The notes: generated by a model from the sequence alone, not told the origin. A stretch of 64,000 nt of DNA from an uncultured Fulvivirga sp. (GCA_947500555.1 CANMSE010000004.1:186001-250000); one strand, 5' to 3'; positions 35,404 through 44,623 are shown, numbered from the stretch's first letter. Translations and numbers: made by a program.

Positions 35404-35445
35404 TATAATTATATTTATAATTATAAAATTATTTTTATAGTTGTA
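35404..35445. promoter_or_regulatory. Tandem TATAATTATA palindromes, candidate BlaI operator
   Basis: TATAATTATA at 35404-35413 and again at 35416-35425, start points 12 bases apart, with a degenerate TATAGTTGTA at 35436-35445. They lie 10-52 bases upstream of the BlaI start. Each is a perfect or near-perfect 10-bp palindrome. Confidence 0.45.
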
Positions 35446-35610
35446 ATTTGATAATTCACAAACCAGTTACAATTTTGAATTCTTGCAAGTCAAGATGAGT
35501 TGTTAAATGTGATATCTAACTATTGATTGGACGTATACATTAAGTGTACAATCCATTAATTCAGGGTCATTTTCATTATCCACCCTACCTTAAAGACGTA
35601 ATTTAGTACT

Positions 35611-36891
35611 ATGAAAACGCATCAGTTTATGTTTATCATTTTTCTATTAATTGGCGTAGAGTCGTTCGGCCAAACTAGCTTAAATGGTAAATGCTCTGTT
35701 ATACAGCCTTCGTCAACGGAACGCTTTGAAAAGTGGATCAGGAATATGAGATTCTCTTCGGTAAGAAAAGAAGATGAGCTCCTCAAGGTTCCGGTTGTAG
35801 TACATATTCTTCATCCAGGTGATCAGCTGGGTGAGGGTTTTAATATTGCTGATGAACGAGTACAATCGCAACTTCGCATTTTAAATGAAGATTTTAATCG
35901 TTTAGAAGGAACCAATGGCTTCAATAGTCATCCCAATGGAGCCAGTGCGGGAGTCGAGTTCCGGTTGGCACAAACTGATCCAAATGGTAATCTGACCAAT
36001 GGTATTGTCAGGGTAGATATAACCCAACAAGAACAACCACCTTTTCAAGGCAGTATGCTTGCATTTGGTGCCTATCATAGTATTTGGGACCCCTACCAAT
36101 ATTTGAACATTTGGGTCATCCCTGGTTTTCAGGATACCGGGTTAGGTGAAGCACGATTTCCAAAAGCTGAATTGCCAGGTTTGGAAGGGCTAGATGACTT
36201 TAAAGTACCTGGTTTTGATCAATTTCATGGTGTACCCGTAAAGGATATTGATGGGGTCGCTATTAATACAATACACTTTGGTCAATCTGATATTAACTCA
36301 CCTTATAATCTAGGAAGGACGGGGACTCATGAAATAGGACACTTCCTGGGGCTTTACCATACCTGGGGTAATGATGGTTTCGTAGGAAGTTGCGATATAG
36401 ATGACTTTTGTGAAGATACACCTAATGTAGCCTCCAGAACAAGTGGATGTCCTGTAGACAATAAGGCTTGTGATGGCTCTAAGGCCATGATCGAAAACTA
36501 TATGGATTATACTGATGATGCCTGCATGAATATATTTACGAAGGATCAGGTGTCACGTATGCGTGTGGTATTGGAGAATAGTCCTCGCAGAAAATCATTA
36601 CTCAATTCTAAAGGTCTTTATCCACCGGATGATATAACTGATATTGAAGATCAGAATAAGACTGTTCTATCAGTATATCCGAATCCTATAACTGATCGAT
36701 TGACTATAGATAGTAGTACGAAATTAAAGACTATGAAACTTTTGGATGTCAAAGGCAGCGCTGTATGGGTTGGTGAAATGGATCAGAAAAAGGTAACTAT
36801 TGATTTGAGTTACCTTGATTGTGGTGTTTACTTTTTTAGTTTCATAGATCATAAAGGTTTAAAACAGATTATTCGACTGATGAAAGAATAG
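35611..36891 (+). CDS. Secreted M43 (pappalysin-like) zinc metalloprotease with T9SS tail
   Basis: 426 residues. Signal peptide (FIIFLLIGVESFGQ), then a metalloprotease domain with the extended zinc motif HEIGHFLGLYH (240-250) and the later Met-turn region NYMDYTDDACMNIFT, as in M43 cytophagalysins/pappalysins. Several Cys pairs lie between the motifs. The C-terminal ~75 residues are a type IX secretion sorting domain (LSVYPNPITDRLTID ... GVYFFSFIDHKG). It is thus secreted through T9SS and either released or attached to the surface. Confidence 0.92.
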   Translation: MKTHQFMFIIFLLIGVESFGQTSLNGKCSVIQPSSTERFEKWIRNMRFSSVRKEDELLKVPVVVHILHPGDQLGEGFNIADERVQSQLRILNEDFNRLEGTNGFNSHPNGASAGVEFRLAQTDPNGNLTNGIVRVDITQQEQPPFQGSMLAFGAYHSIWDPYQYLNIWVIPGFQDTGLGEARFPKAELPGLEGLDDFKVPGFDQFHGVPVKDIDGVAINTIHFGQSDINSPYNLGRTGTHEIGHFLGLYHTWGNDGFVGSCDIDDFCEDTPNVASRTSGCPVDNKACDGSKAMIENYMDYTDDACMNIFTKDQVSRMRVVLENSPRRKSLLNSKGLYPPDDITDIEDQNKTVLSVYPNPITDRLTIDSSTKLKTMKLLDVKGSAVWVGEMDQKKVTIDLSYLDCGVYFFSFIDHKGLKQIIRLMKE

Positions 36892-36910
36892 GTTGGTGTA
36901 ATTTGTACCG

Positions 36911-38032
36911 TTGCTGATTATCACATTGCAACGTTCTGTTTTATTAGAACCATTTTCTTATCTTTTAAGATTATTTTGTCTTAATTGTTGTCAATGTGTG
37001 GTAAGTAGATATTGTAGTCTCATCTTATTAATTTTATCCATTACCTGTGAGGGATATGGCCAGGAGAACGAAGAGTATGTGGCTGTAGTGGCTGATGAGC
37101 CTGTGGTGGATATAATTGCTAACCGTTTCAAACCAAGGCCAAAGTTTTTAGAATTCAACGTTGAAACCTTCGCTAATTTTGTAGTAAGACCCTCATCAGA
37201 TATAGTAGGTGATGAGAGTGCCACCGTATCACAAAATTTGATTCGAGAACTTAAACTCAAATTCCCCATTGTACTCAAAAAGAATACTAATGTTGTAGGA
37301 GGGTTAGGTTATAGACATGAACAATTTAAGTTTTCTGATCAAACAGATCCTGATTATCCTTTATTCACACGTTTTGATGATAAGTCTTTAAACAGATTGT
37401 CATTCCAACTTTATTTAAAACGGGATTTGAAAAACGAAAAATTTCTGTTTATGTACTTCAATAGCTCATTGAATAGTGACAGGCGTGGGTTTGATAATCT
37501 TGGCAATCAACTTAAACTATCAGTAACTTCCATATATGGAAAGAAGAAAGGTCCACATAAACAGATTGGCTTTGGAGCTTCTTTTGGTTATGATTTTGGA
37601 GAGCCTGCCGCTTTTCCAGTATTCTTATTAAACAATGATTTCGCTACCAATTGGGGGTATGAACTCATATTGCCTAAAAGTGCCAAGCTCCGCTTTTCAC
37701 CAAATATATCAAATCACTTTTTTGCCACATTTGAGCTTCAAGGCGCCAGCTATCATTTACAAGATAGTGTACTGGCCAATTTTAGTGCCTTAGAATTCAG
37801 GCGATCTTCTGTAAGGCTTTCTCTTACTTACGAACGAGAAATCTATGATTGGTTGTGGTTTGGTATGGCAACAGGGTACAGAATTCCAATTAACATCTTT
37901 ATCTCAGAACCACGAAATAGAAGAGATGATGCCATTATAATGGTTGATGCAAGAAGTGCGGCATATTTTGATTTTTCGATTTTTCTTGTTCCTCCTGCCA
38001 AACTTTATAGTAAGGCCAAAGGTAGTGGTTGA
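36911..38032 (+). CDS. Outer-membrane protein (DUF6268-like)
   Basis: Up to 373 residues. The N-terminus is odd (MLIITLQRSVLLEPFSYLLRL, several Cys). The true start may be the GTG at 36998, which puts a signal peptide (LILLILSITCEGYGQ) near the end. The body is made of alternating hydrophobic/aromatic strands typical of a barrel ('FLFMYFNSSLNSDRRGFDNL', 'QIGFGASFGYDFGEPAAFPV', 'DWLWFGMATGYRIPINIF'). It resembles DUF6268 proteins of Bacteroidota from memory. A hairpin (38025-38061) overlaps its stop. Confidence 0.65.
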   Translation: MLIITLQRSVLLEPFSYLLRLFCLNCCQCVVSRYCSLILLILSITCEGYGQENEEYVAVVADEPVVDIIANRFKPRPKFLEFNVETFANFVVRPSSDIVGDESATVSQNLIRELKLKFPIVLKKNTNVVGGLGYRHEQFKFSDQTDPDYPLFTRFDDKSLNRLSFQLYLKRDLKNEKFLFMYFNSSLNSDRRGFDNLGNQLKLSVTSIYGKKKGPHKQIGFGASFGYDFGEPAAFPVFLLNNDFATNWGYELILPKSAKLRFSPNISNHFFATFELQGASYHLQDSVLANFSALEFRRSSVRLSLTYEREIYDWLWFGMATGYRIPINIFISEPRNRRDDAIIMVDARSAAYFDFSIFLVPPAKLYSKAKGSG

Positions 38033-38061
38033 CAATTTGAAATGGGTTGTTTGTCAACCAC
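38025..38061. promoter_or_regulatory. Inverted repeat ahead of the Rieske operon
   Basis: GTGGTTGACAA (38025-38035) and TTGTCAACCAC (38051-38061) are exact inverted copies of 11 bp, 15 bases apart. They straddle the stop codon of the outer-membrane gene and lie 80 bases before the first Rieske gene. A second hairpin, GGTTG-TTTGT-CAACC (38045-38059), can form in its place. It may be a terminator, operator or attenuator; there is no T-run. Confidence 0.5.
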
Positions 38062-38141
38062 CTTACAATTGATGAGAGAGTACAAACATTACCTTACATC
38101 ATACGTATTTTTAGTACCTTGAAAGACTTAACTGAGCTAAT

Positions 38142-40088
38142 ATGAACAAAAAAATCCAATGGCATAAAGTTCTTGAATCACCTGAAGAACTTCCAGAAGG
38201 TCGGGTGACCACAGTAATAGCCAATCACCAAGGCATTTGCCTTACACATTTTGAAGGTAAGTTCTCAGGTCTGGATAATCGTTGTCCTCACCAGGGAGGG
38301 CCATTGGGAGAAGGATCTATTGAAAATGGTTTGCTCAGATGTCCATGGCATGGCTGGGATTTTAACCCTTGTACCGGCCAATCACCCGGAGGGCATGATG
38401 ACAGTATAATTACTTACCCAGTGGAAGTACGAGATGATGGCGTCTATGTAGGTGTTGAAGAAGAGGATAAACATGAGACAACCATCTCTGATGTGATGAT
38501 GGAGACCATGGTGGAAGCAGGAGTAGATACTGTATTTGGCATGGTAGGTCATTCCAATTTAGGAGTTGCAGATGCTATGCGAAGGTTGGAGGAGAAAGGA
38601 AAATTGAAATTTATTGGCATACGACATGAAGGAGCTGCTGCATTTGCAGCTTCGGCATATGGTAAATTAACAGGAGGACCGGCTGCATGTTTTGGCATTG
38701 CAGGACCTGGCGCTACCAACCTCTTCACAGGCATGTGGGATGCTAAAAATGATAGAGCACCGATGCTGGTTTTATCAGGTCAGGTACAAAGTCAGGTGAT
38801 TGGTACAGGAGCATTTCAGGAAGTGGATTTGGTCAGTGCGTTCGATTCCGTAGCTGATTTCAACCATAGAGTGCTACCAAATAGCAAACACAGTGAGCTC
38901 ATGCTCTTGGCTATTAAACATGCCATAATCAATAGAGAAGTATCGCATTTAACTTTTCCTGATGATATGCAGAAGACTCCTGTTGGAGACAATGTGCCTA
39001 TAAAGAAACTGGATAAACGAATAGCATCTGCCGAGATTAAACCTCCAAAAGGCATAGTTGATGATGCGGTAAAAAGATTGAATGAGGCTAAGCGGCCTGT
39101 GATCATAGTCGGGCACGGTGCCAGATTTAATATGAGTGAGGTCATAGCATTAGCTGAAAAACTAAATGCACCTGTGCTAACCACATTTAAGGGAAAAGGT
39201 CTTATATCTGATAGTCATCCATTGGGATGTGGAGTACTCGGCAGAAGCGGAACGCCAATTGCCAGTTGGGTCATGAATGAAGCAGACTTACTTTGTGTTT
39301 TTGGCGCATCATTTTCAAACCATACAGGAATTGTTTCGAAGATTCCTACTATCCAGGTAGACTTTGATCGACTAGTCATTGCCAAGTTTCATGATATAGA
39401 AGTACCAGTTTGGGGGGAGATAGGCACTTCTGCTAAACTATTTTTAGATGGCATAGATCATCCAAAGGCTATTGATCAGCGATCTGATATAGCCGAACGC
39501 TGGAAACTTTGGAAAGCTGAGAAAGAGAACAGATTGAAAGATGATCGTGGCAATGGTATTAGTTCCGTGGCAGTATTCGAGGCTATGAACAAGCTTGCTC
39601 CGGATAATGCAGTCATGTGCGTTGATGTAGGTAATAATGCCTACTCTTTTGGGCGATACTTTGAGACCAAAGATCATTCTTTCATCATGTCAGGGTACTT
39701 AGGTTCTATAGGTTTTGGTTATCCGGCTGCTATGGGAGCTGTAATGGCTGTTAAAGGTAACAGACCGGTAATTACTGTGACTGGTGATGGTGGTTTTGCA
39801 CAATACCTTGCTGAAGTGACAACGGCTGTAAAATATAAAATGCCAATTAAGCATATACTCATCAATAACGGTGAGTTAGGTAAAATTTCTAAAGAACAAA
39901 GAGCGGATCAGCTGGATGTTTGGCAGACCTCTTTATCTAATCCAAATTATGCTGAATTTGCGACCAGTTGTGGAGCCCTGGGTATAAGAGTAGAAACCCG
40001 AGATCAGTTGGATGATGCTTTGAATAAGGTATTAGCACATGACGGGCCAGCCATGTTAGAAGTGATGGCTGACGTTAACTTGATTTAG
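38142..40088 (+). CDS. Rieske [2Fe-2S] - thiamine diphosphate enzyme fusion
   Basis: 648 residues. Residues 1-108 are a Rieske domain with C-x-H (Cys48, His50) and C-x2-H (Cys67, His70). From about 110 it is a ThDP enzyme of the acetolactate synthase/pyruvate oxidase class: the activating Glu163 in RHEGAAAFAA, a middle domain around 285-420, and the ThDP-binding motif GDGG (548-551) to NN (575-576). The domain boundary has no break or frameshift. It suggests that an electron is taken from a 2-oxoacid-derived intermediate to the Rieske centre, as pyruvate oxidase passes electrons to FAD; this is inference. It is the first gene of the ten-gene run. Confidence 0.88.
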   Translation: MNKKIQWHKVLESPEELPEGRVTTVIANHQGICLTHFEGKFSGLDNRCPHQGGPLGEGSIENGLLRCPWHGWDFNPCTGQSPGGHDDSIITYPVEVRDDGVYVGVEEEDKHETTISDVMMETMVEAGVDTVFGMVGHSNLGVADAMRRLEEKGKLKFIGIRHEGAAAFAASAYGKLTGGPAACFGIAGPGATNLFTGMWDAKNDRAPMLVLSGQVQSQVIGTGAFQEVDLVSAFDSVADFNHRVLPNSKHSELMLLAIKHAIINREVSHLTFPDDMQKTPVGDNVPIKKLDKRIASAEIKPPKGIVDDAVKRLNEAKRPVIIVGHGARFNMSEVIALAEKLNAPVLTTFKGKGLISDSHPLGCGVLGRSGTPIASWVMNEADLLCVFGASFSNHTGIVSKIPTIQVDFDRLVIAKFHDIEVPVWGEIGTSAKLFLDGIDHPKAIDQRSDIAERWKLWKAEKENRLKDDRGNGISSVAVFEAMNKLAPDNAVMCVDVGNNAYSFGRYFETKDHSFIMSGYLGSIGFGYPAAMGAVMAVKGNRPVITVTGDGGFAQYLAEVTTAVKYKMPIKHILINNGELGKISKEQRADQLDVWQTSLSNPNYAEFATSCGALGIRVETRDQLDDALNKVLAHDGPAMLEVMADVNLI

Positions 40089-40089
40089 T

Positions 40090-41328
40090 ATGTTCCAATC
40101 ATTTACCATCTTACTTTCATTATCGGCTCTATTTAGCTACATAAATCATAAATGGCTGAAGTTACCTTCTACCATAGGATTAATGATTCTGGCGCTGATC
40201 CTTTCAATTCCAATGGGTCTTTTAGAGGTTTATAAACCAGATGTATTTCATCAAGCATGTCAGGTGGTCCTACAGATAAATTTCAAGACCTTTTTACTCG
40301 ATGTTATTTTGAGCATTTTATTATTTGCTGGCGCCCTCCATATCCAAATAAAGGACCTGAAAAAGGAGAGAGCTTCAGTGCTAATTTTCGCGACAATTGG
40401 AGTGTTGATCTCTACGTTCATAGTTGGGTTTTTATTCTACTATGCTTTGATTTTAATTGGTTATTCCATTCCACTCATTTATTGTTTTTTGTTTGGCGCA
40501 CTCATCTCTCCGACAGATCCGATTGCAGTACTGGCGATATTAAAAGAGTCGAATGTTGCTAAATCTTTAGAAACTAAGATTGCAGGGGAGTCACTGTTTA
40601 ATGATGGTGTTGGTGTGGTGGTCTTTATCACTGTAATGGGTTTTACAGGCATGGGTACTTTAGGGGTGGCAGAAGTTGCTACACTATTTGCAGAAGAAGC
40701 CCTAGGAGGTATTGCTTTTGGTTTTGCTCTAGGCTTTCTTGGCTACAAATTATTGAAATCAATCACTGAAGAACCTAAGATTGAGGTGCTTATTAGTTTA
40801 GCATTGGTATTAGGTGGATATTCTCTTGCTTCTATCATTCATGTTTCCGGACCTCTTGCCATGGTGGTAGCCGGACTATTTATTGGAAATAAACTTCACG
40901 GAGATGAGTTTGACATAGATTCTCAAGAACATTTACGCTTGTTTTGGGAGATATTAGACGAAGTGTTGAATGCGCTACTTTTTGTTCTTCTCGGCCTTGA
41001 GATATTGACAATAGGTTTTCAATGGTATTATCTTTTAGCCGGAGGTTTGGCGATTGTAATTACATTACTTACAAGATATGTAAGTGTCTTTAGTACCTAT
41101 GGTATGATAAGACATAAGGATGATAATCATCCTAAAAAGACAATTCTTGTGCTTACCTGGGGCGGTCTTCGGGGAGCAATTTCTATTGCGCTGGCTTTGT
41201 CTATTGAGAATGCTGAGTACCGCGAATTTTTGGTATTCATAACCTACATGGTGGTTGTATTCTCAATAATTGTACAAGGACTTACCGTAGGTACTATCGT
41301 TAAAAAACTTAAATTATCACAATCTTAA
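40090..41328 (+). CDS. CPA1-family cation/proton antiporter
   Basis: 412 residues, about twelve membrane helices, with the CPA1 motifs GALISPTDPIAVLAILKE, GESLFNDGVGVVVF and a helix ending ARG-type TWGGLRGAISIALALS. It exchanges Na+ or K+ for H+. It begins 1 base after the Rieske-ThDP gene stop, so it is surely co-transcribed. Its presence in the redox operon hints at ion or pH balancing by the system, but this is inference. Confidence 0.92.
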   Translation: MFQSFTILLSLSALFSYINHKWLKLPSTIGLMILALILSIPMGLLEVYKPDVFHQACQVVLQINFKTFLLDVILSILLFAGALHIQIKDLKKERASVLIFATIGVLISTFIVGFLFYYALILIGYSIPLIYCFLFGALISPTDPIAVLAILKESNVAKSLETKIAGESLFNDGVGVVVFITVMGFTGMGTLGVAEVATLFAEEALGGIAFGFALGFLGYKLLKSITEEPKIEVLISLALVLGGYSLASIIHVSGPLAMVVAGLFIGNKLHGDEFDIDSQEHLRLFWEILDEVLNALLFVLLGLEILTIGFQWYYLLAGGLAIVITLLTRYVSVFSTYGMIRHKDDNHPKKTILVLTWGGLRGAISIALALSIENAEYREFLVFITYMVVVFSIIVQGLTVGTIVKKLKLSQS

Positions 41329-41332
41329 TTAT

Positions 41333-41722
41333 ATGAAAAAACTACTTATAGTATTATTGATGGCTGCAACTTCAGCTACCGTTGCACAAGTTTCTCACTC
41401 TGGTTCATGGATAGAAAAGTCTTACGAAGTGGAAGGCAAGTGGGAAATAGTAAAAAATGGAGAGGTAAATATATTGCGTTTTGATAAGGACTTTGACACT
41501 AAAAAGGCTCCGGATTTAAAGATATTCTTATCGAAACTATCGTATGATGATGTCACTAAAAAGAATGCTACTTCTGGAACAGAGAAAATAGCTGAATTGA
41601 AGGAATATGAAGGAGCACAACAGTTTACCATACCGGCTGGAATAAAACTCTCGGATTACAAGACACTTTTAATACATTGTGAGCAGTATGGAGTACTATG
41701 GAGTGTAGCTAAGCTGAATTAG
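41333..41722 (+). CDS. Secreted DM13-domain protein
   Basis: 129 residues: a signal peptide (LLIVLLMAATSATVAQ), then one domain with the DM13 pattern: VEGKWEIVKNGEVNILRFDKDF, KAPDLKIFLSKL and the closing YKTLLIHCEQYGVLWSVAKL, including the conserved Cys. DM13 has been proposed to carry redox cofactors together with DOMON and cytochrome proteins. Periplasmic, located 4 bases after the antiporter gene. Confidence 0.8.
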   Translation: MKKLLIVLLMAATSATVAQVSHSGSWIEKSYEVEGKWEIVKNGEVNILRFDKDFDTKKAPDLKIFLSKLSYDDVTKKNATSGTEKIAELKEYEGAQQFTIPAGIKLSDYKTLLIHCEQYGVLWSVAKLN

Positions 41723-41725
41723 ACC

Positions 41726-42520
41726 ATGGATTTGATCAAAATAAAAGAAGCCAGAGAAGAGCTGCATAAGCTTGTTCAATTTGTTGGTATGGTTCCTCGC
41801 TCACTTTTGAAGCATGATCCGTCAGATAGTAATGCGAGCCTAATATGGGATGACAAGTATAAAGCTCTGATGTCGCAGGAAGTAGAGGGAGTAACCGTTG
41901 GACTTTCGATTCATAATCAAAGATTGCTTGTGGTAAAACATGAGAACTCCCTGGAAATACCTGCAATTGATAAATCAACAGATGATGTTTTAGATGAGTT
42001 GAAAAATACATTGACAAACCTTGGTTTGGAAGGTAGTGAGTTAAAGACTGAGTTGCCTTATGAATTACCTGAATCTGTCACAAAATTGGGGCAGCCTTTT
42101 AAGGAAGTAGATAAGGAAGCTCTTCAATCCTTAGAAGATTTGTATGGTGTTACTTATAAAGTATTGAATAGGGTTTTTTCTTCTAATGACAGTGCCTCTG
42201 AGATTAGGTGTTGGCCTCATCACTTTGATCTGGCGACTTTAGTGACGGTTGAAAAACATGAAGACCCTGAAGAGGCTAAATCTATTGGTTTTGGTTTTTC
42301 TCCCGGAGATGGTGGCTATGAAGAACCCTATTTTTACCTGACACCATGGCCTTATCCAGAGGTGAAAAAACTTTATGAATTAGATGCACCAGCCATTTGG
42401 AATACAGAAGGATGGGTGGGTGCTGTTTTAAAGGCTAACGAACTTACTTCCAATACTTTGGAAGATTCATTAACTTCCTTTTTTGAAACAGGACTAGAAA
42501 AATTAAAATCCCTATTATGA
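41726..42520 (+). CDS. DUF5996-like protein
   Basis: 264 residues, no signal peptide. Two motifs recall DUF5996: CWPHHFDLATLV (about 155-167) and GFSPGDGGYEEPYFYLTPWPYPE (about 192-214). An assignment from memory. The His, Trp and Asp residues look like an active or metal site, but no activity is known. The following Rieske-GOGAT gene overlaps its end by 4 bases (ATGA). Confidence 0.65.
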   Translation: MDLIKIKEAREELHKLVQFVGMVPRSLLKHDPSDSNASLIWDDKYKALMSQEVEGVTVGLSIHNQRLLVVKHENSLEIPAIDKSTDDVLDELKNTLTNLGLEGSELKTELPYELPESVTKLGQPFKEVDKEALQSLEDLYGVTYKVLNRVFSSNDSASEIRCWPHHFDLATLVTVEKHEDPEEAKSIGFGFSPGDGGYEEPYFYLTPWPYPEVKKLYELDAPAIWNTEGWVGAVLKANELTSNTLEDSLTSFFETGLEKLKSLL

Positions 42521-44148
42521 GCGATGTACTAAATGATATTGACGCAGTAGAAGTAGCAGTATTTGATCAATTAGAAAACAGAACACCCACACACGCTCAG
42601 GTTTCAAAAATTGATCTGGTAGTTATTCGCTATGAAGATAATGTGTCGGTGCTTTACGGACGATGTTTGCACAGAGGAGCTCTTTTATCTGATGGCTTTG
42701 TAGATGGAGATAACCTTATCTGCGGGCTTCATAATTGGGATTATAGGATTGATACGGGCATCAGCGCCTATAACAACAGTGAAGTGCTTTATAAATTTCA
42801 AGAGTATGTTCATGAGGGCAAAGTATATGTTGATAAGACTGAAGTACTGGAATACGAGAAGGAATACCCACCTCAATTCGATGAAGACCAGTATTTAGGA
42901 AAATTTGCTGATACCCATCCGGAAGATACTGAACCGTATACGCGCTACATAAAGTCATTGGCTCAGGACGGCCTATCTAAAGTAGGACATCATGGGGCTA
43001 CTGAAGCAATGGGTGTGGATAGAAATACACTACCCAAATGGGAGAATATCCAGGTGCTACCAGCACAGATGGCGAAGAAACCTTTGATGGATGATCATGA
43101 GGTCAAGACTGAGGTAGTGATTGGCCCTAATGCAAAAAAGCCATTGAAACTGGATATCCCAATTTTTGTTTCTGACATGTCTTTTGGAGCACTCTCGAGA
43201 GAAGCTAAAATAGCACTATCAAAGGGAGCTGAAATGGCTGGTACAGGTATCTGTTCCGGAGAAGGAGGCATGCTTCCCGATGAACAGGAAGCAAATTCAA
43301 AATACTTTTATGAGCTGGCCTCAGCCAAATTCGGCTTTGAATGGGATAAGTTAAAAAAAGTACAGGCTTTTCATTTTAAAGGAGGTCAGGGTGCAAAAAC
43401 TGGTACAGGAGGCCATCTGCCAGGTAATAAAGTAATAGGCGAAATTGCAAAAGTTCGTGGGCTAAATGAAGGGGAATCCGCCATTAGTCCACCGACTTTT
43501 ACTGATATGTCGTCACTTGAAGACTTCAAAAACTTTGGTGATAAGGTGAGAGAAGTGACAGGGGGAATTCCAGTAGGTTATAAGCTAGCCGCAAGTCGTA
43601 TTGAAGATGACATTGATTTTGCTCTTGACGCAGGAGCAGATTACATCATACTTGATGGAAGAGGAGGCGGAACAGGTGCTGCTCCCATCATATTGAGAAA
43701 TCATATAAATGTACCCACCATTCCTGCATTGGCAAGAGCCAGAAAGCATCTGGACAAAAGAAATGCTGAGGGAGTGTCATTAGTCATTACAGGAGGCTTA
43801 AGAGTCGCTTCTGATTTTGCAAAAGCGCTGGCAATGGGAGCTGATGCAATTGCTGTTTCAAATTCAGCTTTACAGGCCATTGGTTGTTTGGGTATGCGTG
43901 CATGCCATACCAATAATTGCCCTGTAGGCATTGCGACACAAAAGGAAAATTTGAGAAGTAGACTGATCATTCAAAATTCTGCTAAGCAACTGAATAACTT
44001 CTTTTCAGCAAGTGTTGATCTGATGAAAGTGTTGGCGCGTGCCTGTGGACATGATGATTTTACAAAATTTAATGCGACTGATTTATCGACTTTTAATAGG
44101 GATCTATATCATTTAACAGGTATTCAATATGCGGGCGTTAATCCTTAG
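42517..44148 (+). CDS. Rieske - glutamate synthase-type FMN/3Fe-4S fusion
   Basis: 543 residues. The N-terminal Rieske domain has Cys50/His52 and Cys69/His72 with a GLHNWDY loop in place of the usual PWHGW. Residues from about 150 are a GltS/archaeal-type glutamate synthase FMN barrel (VSDMSFGALSREAKIALSKG, 'GGGTGAAPIILRNHINVPTI', GLRVASDFAKALAMGADAI). It keeps the 3Fe-4S cysteines Cys457, Cys463, Cys468 (CLGMRACHTNNCPVG). The amidotransferase domain of full GltB is missing. So flavin, 3Fe-4S and Rieske centres may form an electron path in one protein; the substrate is unknown. Confidence 0.88.
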   Translation: MSDVLNDIDAVEVAVFDQLENRTPTHAQVSKIDLVVIRYEDNVSVLYGRCLHRGALLSDGFVDGDNLICGLHNWDYRIDTGISAYNNSEVLYKFQEYVHEGKVYVDKTEVLEYEKEYPPQFDEDQYLGKFADTHPEDTEPYTRYIKSLAQDGLSKVGHHGATEAMGVDRNTLPKWENIQVLPAQMAKKPLMDDHEVKTEVVIGPNAKKPLKLDIPIFVSDMSFGALSREAKIALSKGAEMAGTGICSGEGGMLPDEQEANSKYFYELASAKFGFEWDKLKKVQAFHFKGGQGAKTGTGGHLPGNKVIGEIAKVRGLNEGESAISPPTFTDMSSLEDFKNFGDKVREVTGGIPVGYKLAASRIEDDIDFALDAGADYIILDGRGGGTGAAPIILRNHINVPTIPALARARKHLDKRNAEGVSLVITGGLRVASDFAKALAMGADAIAVSNSALQAIGCLGMRACHTNNCPVGIATQKENLRSRLIIQNSAKQLNNFFSASVDLMKVLARACGHDDFTKFNATDLSTFNRDLYHLTGIQYAGVNP

Positions 44149-44623
44149 CTTTTTGCTACTATCGGGGTCACTTTCTGCTCAACGCTACAGCATTGGACTG
44201 GCAACAGCATATGGTAATGATATAGAAACGTTGGGTTATCAGATAAGGGCTTATTATAATGTTGATCACAAGACCTGCTTTGGTCCGGAGTTTACTTATT
44301 TTCCGGAGACTACACATACTATTGCCGGAGAAGCGGTAGATGTGTCATTGACTGAATACAATTTTAACGGTCATCACCACCTGTATTTTGGACTAGAGCA
44401 CTTAGGTATTTATCCATTGGGAGGATTCAATTATAGTATTGAAAAAGTAGGAGAGGAGGAGGAAACAGCCTTTGGATTTAATATCGGGGCAGGCTTACAC
44501 TACAGTAAAAAGAAATGGACTTTCTTTAGTGAGGTCATTCACCTGACTGGTGATTTGTCCGAGGAGACTTTTGTATTCGGCATTTTTTACACACCGAGTA
44601 AATCACACGAACAACATGATTGA
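44129..44623 (+). CDS. Small secreted or outer-membrane beta-barrel-like protein
   Basis: 164 residues. Signal peptide (LILSFLLLSGSLSAQ), then strand-rich sequence (YSIGLATAYGNDIETLGYQI, FYFGLEHLGIYPLGGFNYSI, 'FGFNIGAGLHYSKKKWTFF') that looks like an eight-strand barrel. Its ATG lies within the last 20 bases of the Rieske-GOGAT gene, so it is translationally coupled. It has no cofactor motif. It may link the redox proteins to the outer membrane. Confidence 0.6.
   Translation: MRALILSFLLLSGSLSAQRYSIGLATAYGNDIETLGYQIRAYYNVDHKTCFGPEFTYFPETTHTIAGEAVDVSLTEYNFNGHHHLYFGLEHLGIYPLGGFNYSIEKVGEEEETAFGFNIGAGLHYSKKKWTFFSEVIHLTGDLSEETFVFGIFYTPSKSHEQHD

Noticed and set aside
38101..38125. Promoter-like TATTTTTA with AGTACC before the Rieske operon
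   Set aside because: A -7 like box is possible, but no TTG -33 element lies at the right distance; not strong enough to list as a promoter.
44550..44615. Longer start for the 67-residue membrane protein
   Set aside because: It runs deep into the upstream gene in another frame; the ATG at 44616 gives a normal 8-base overlap.
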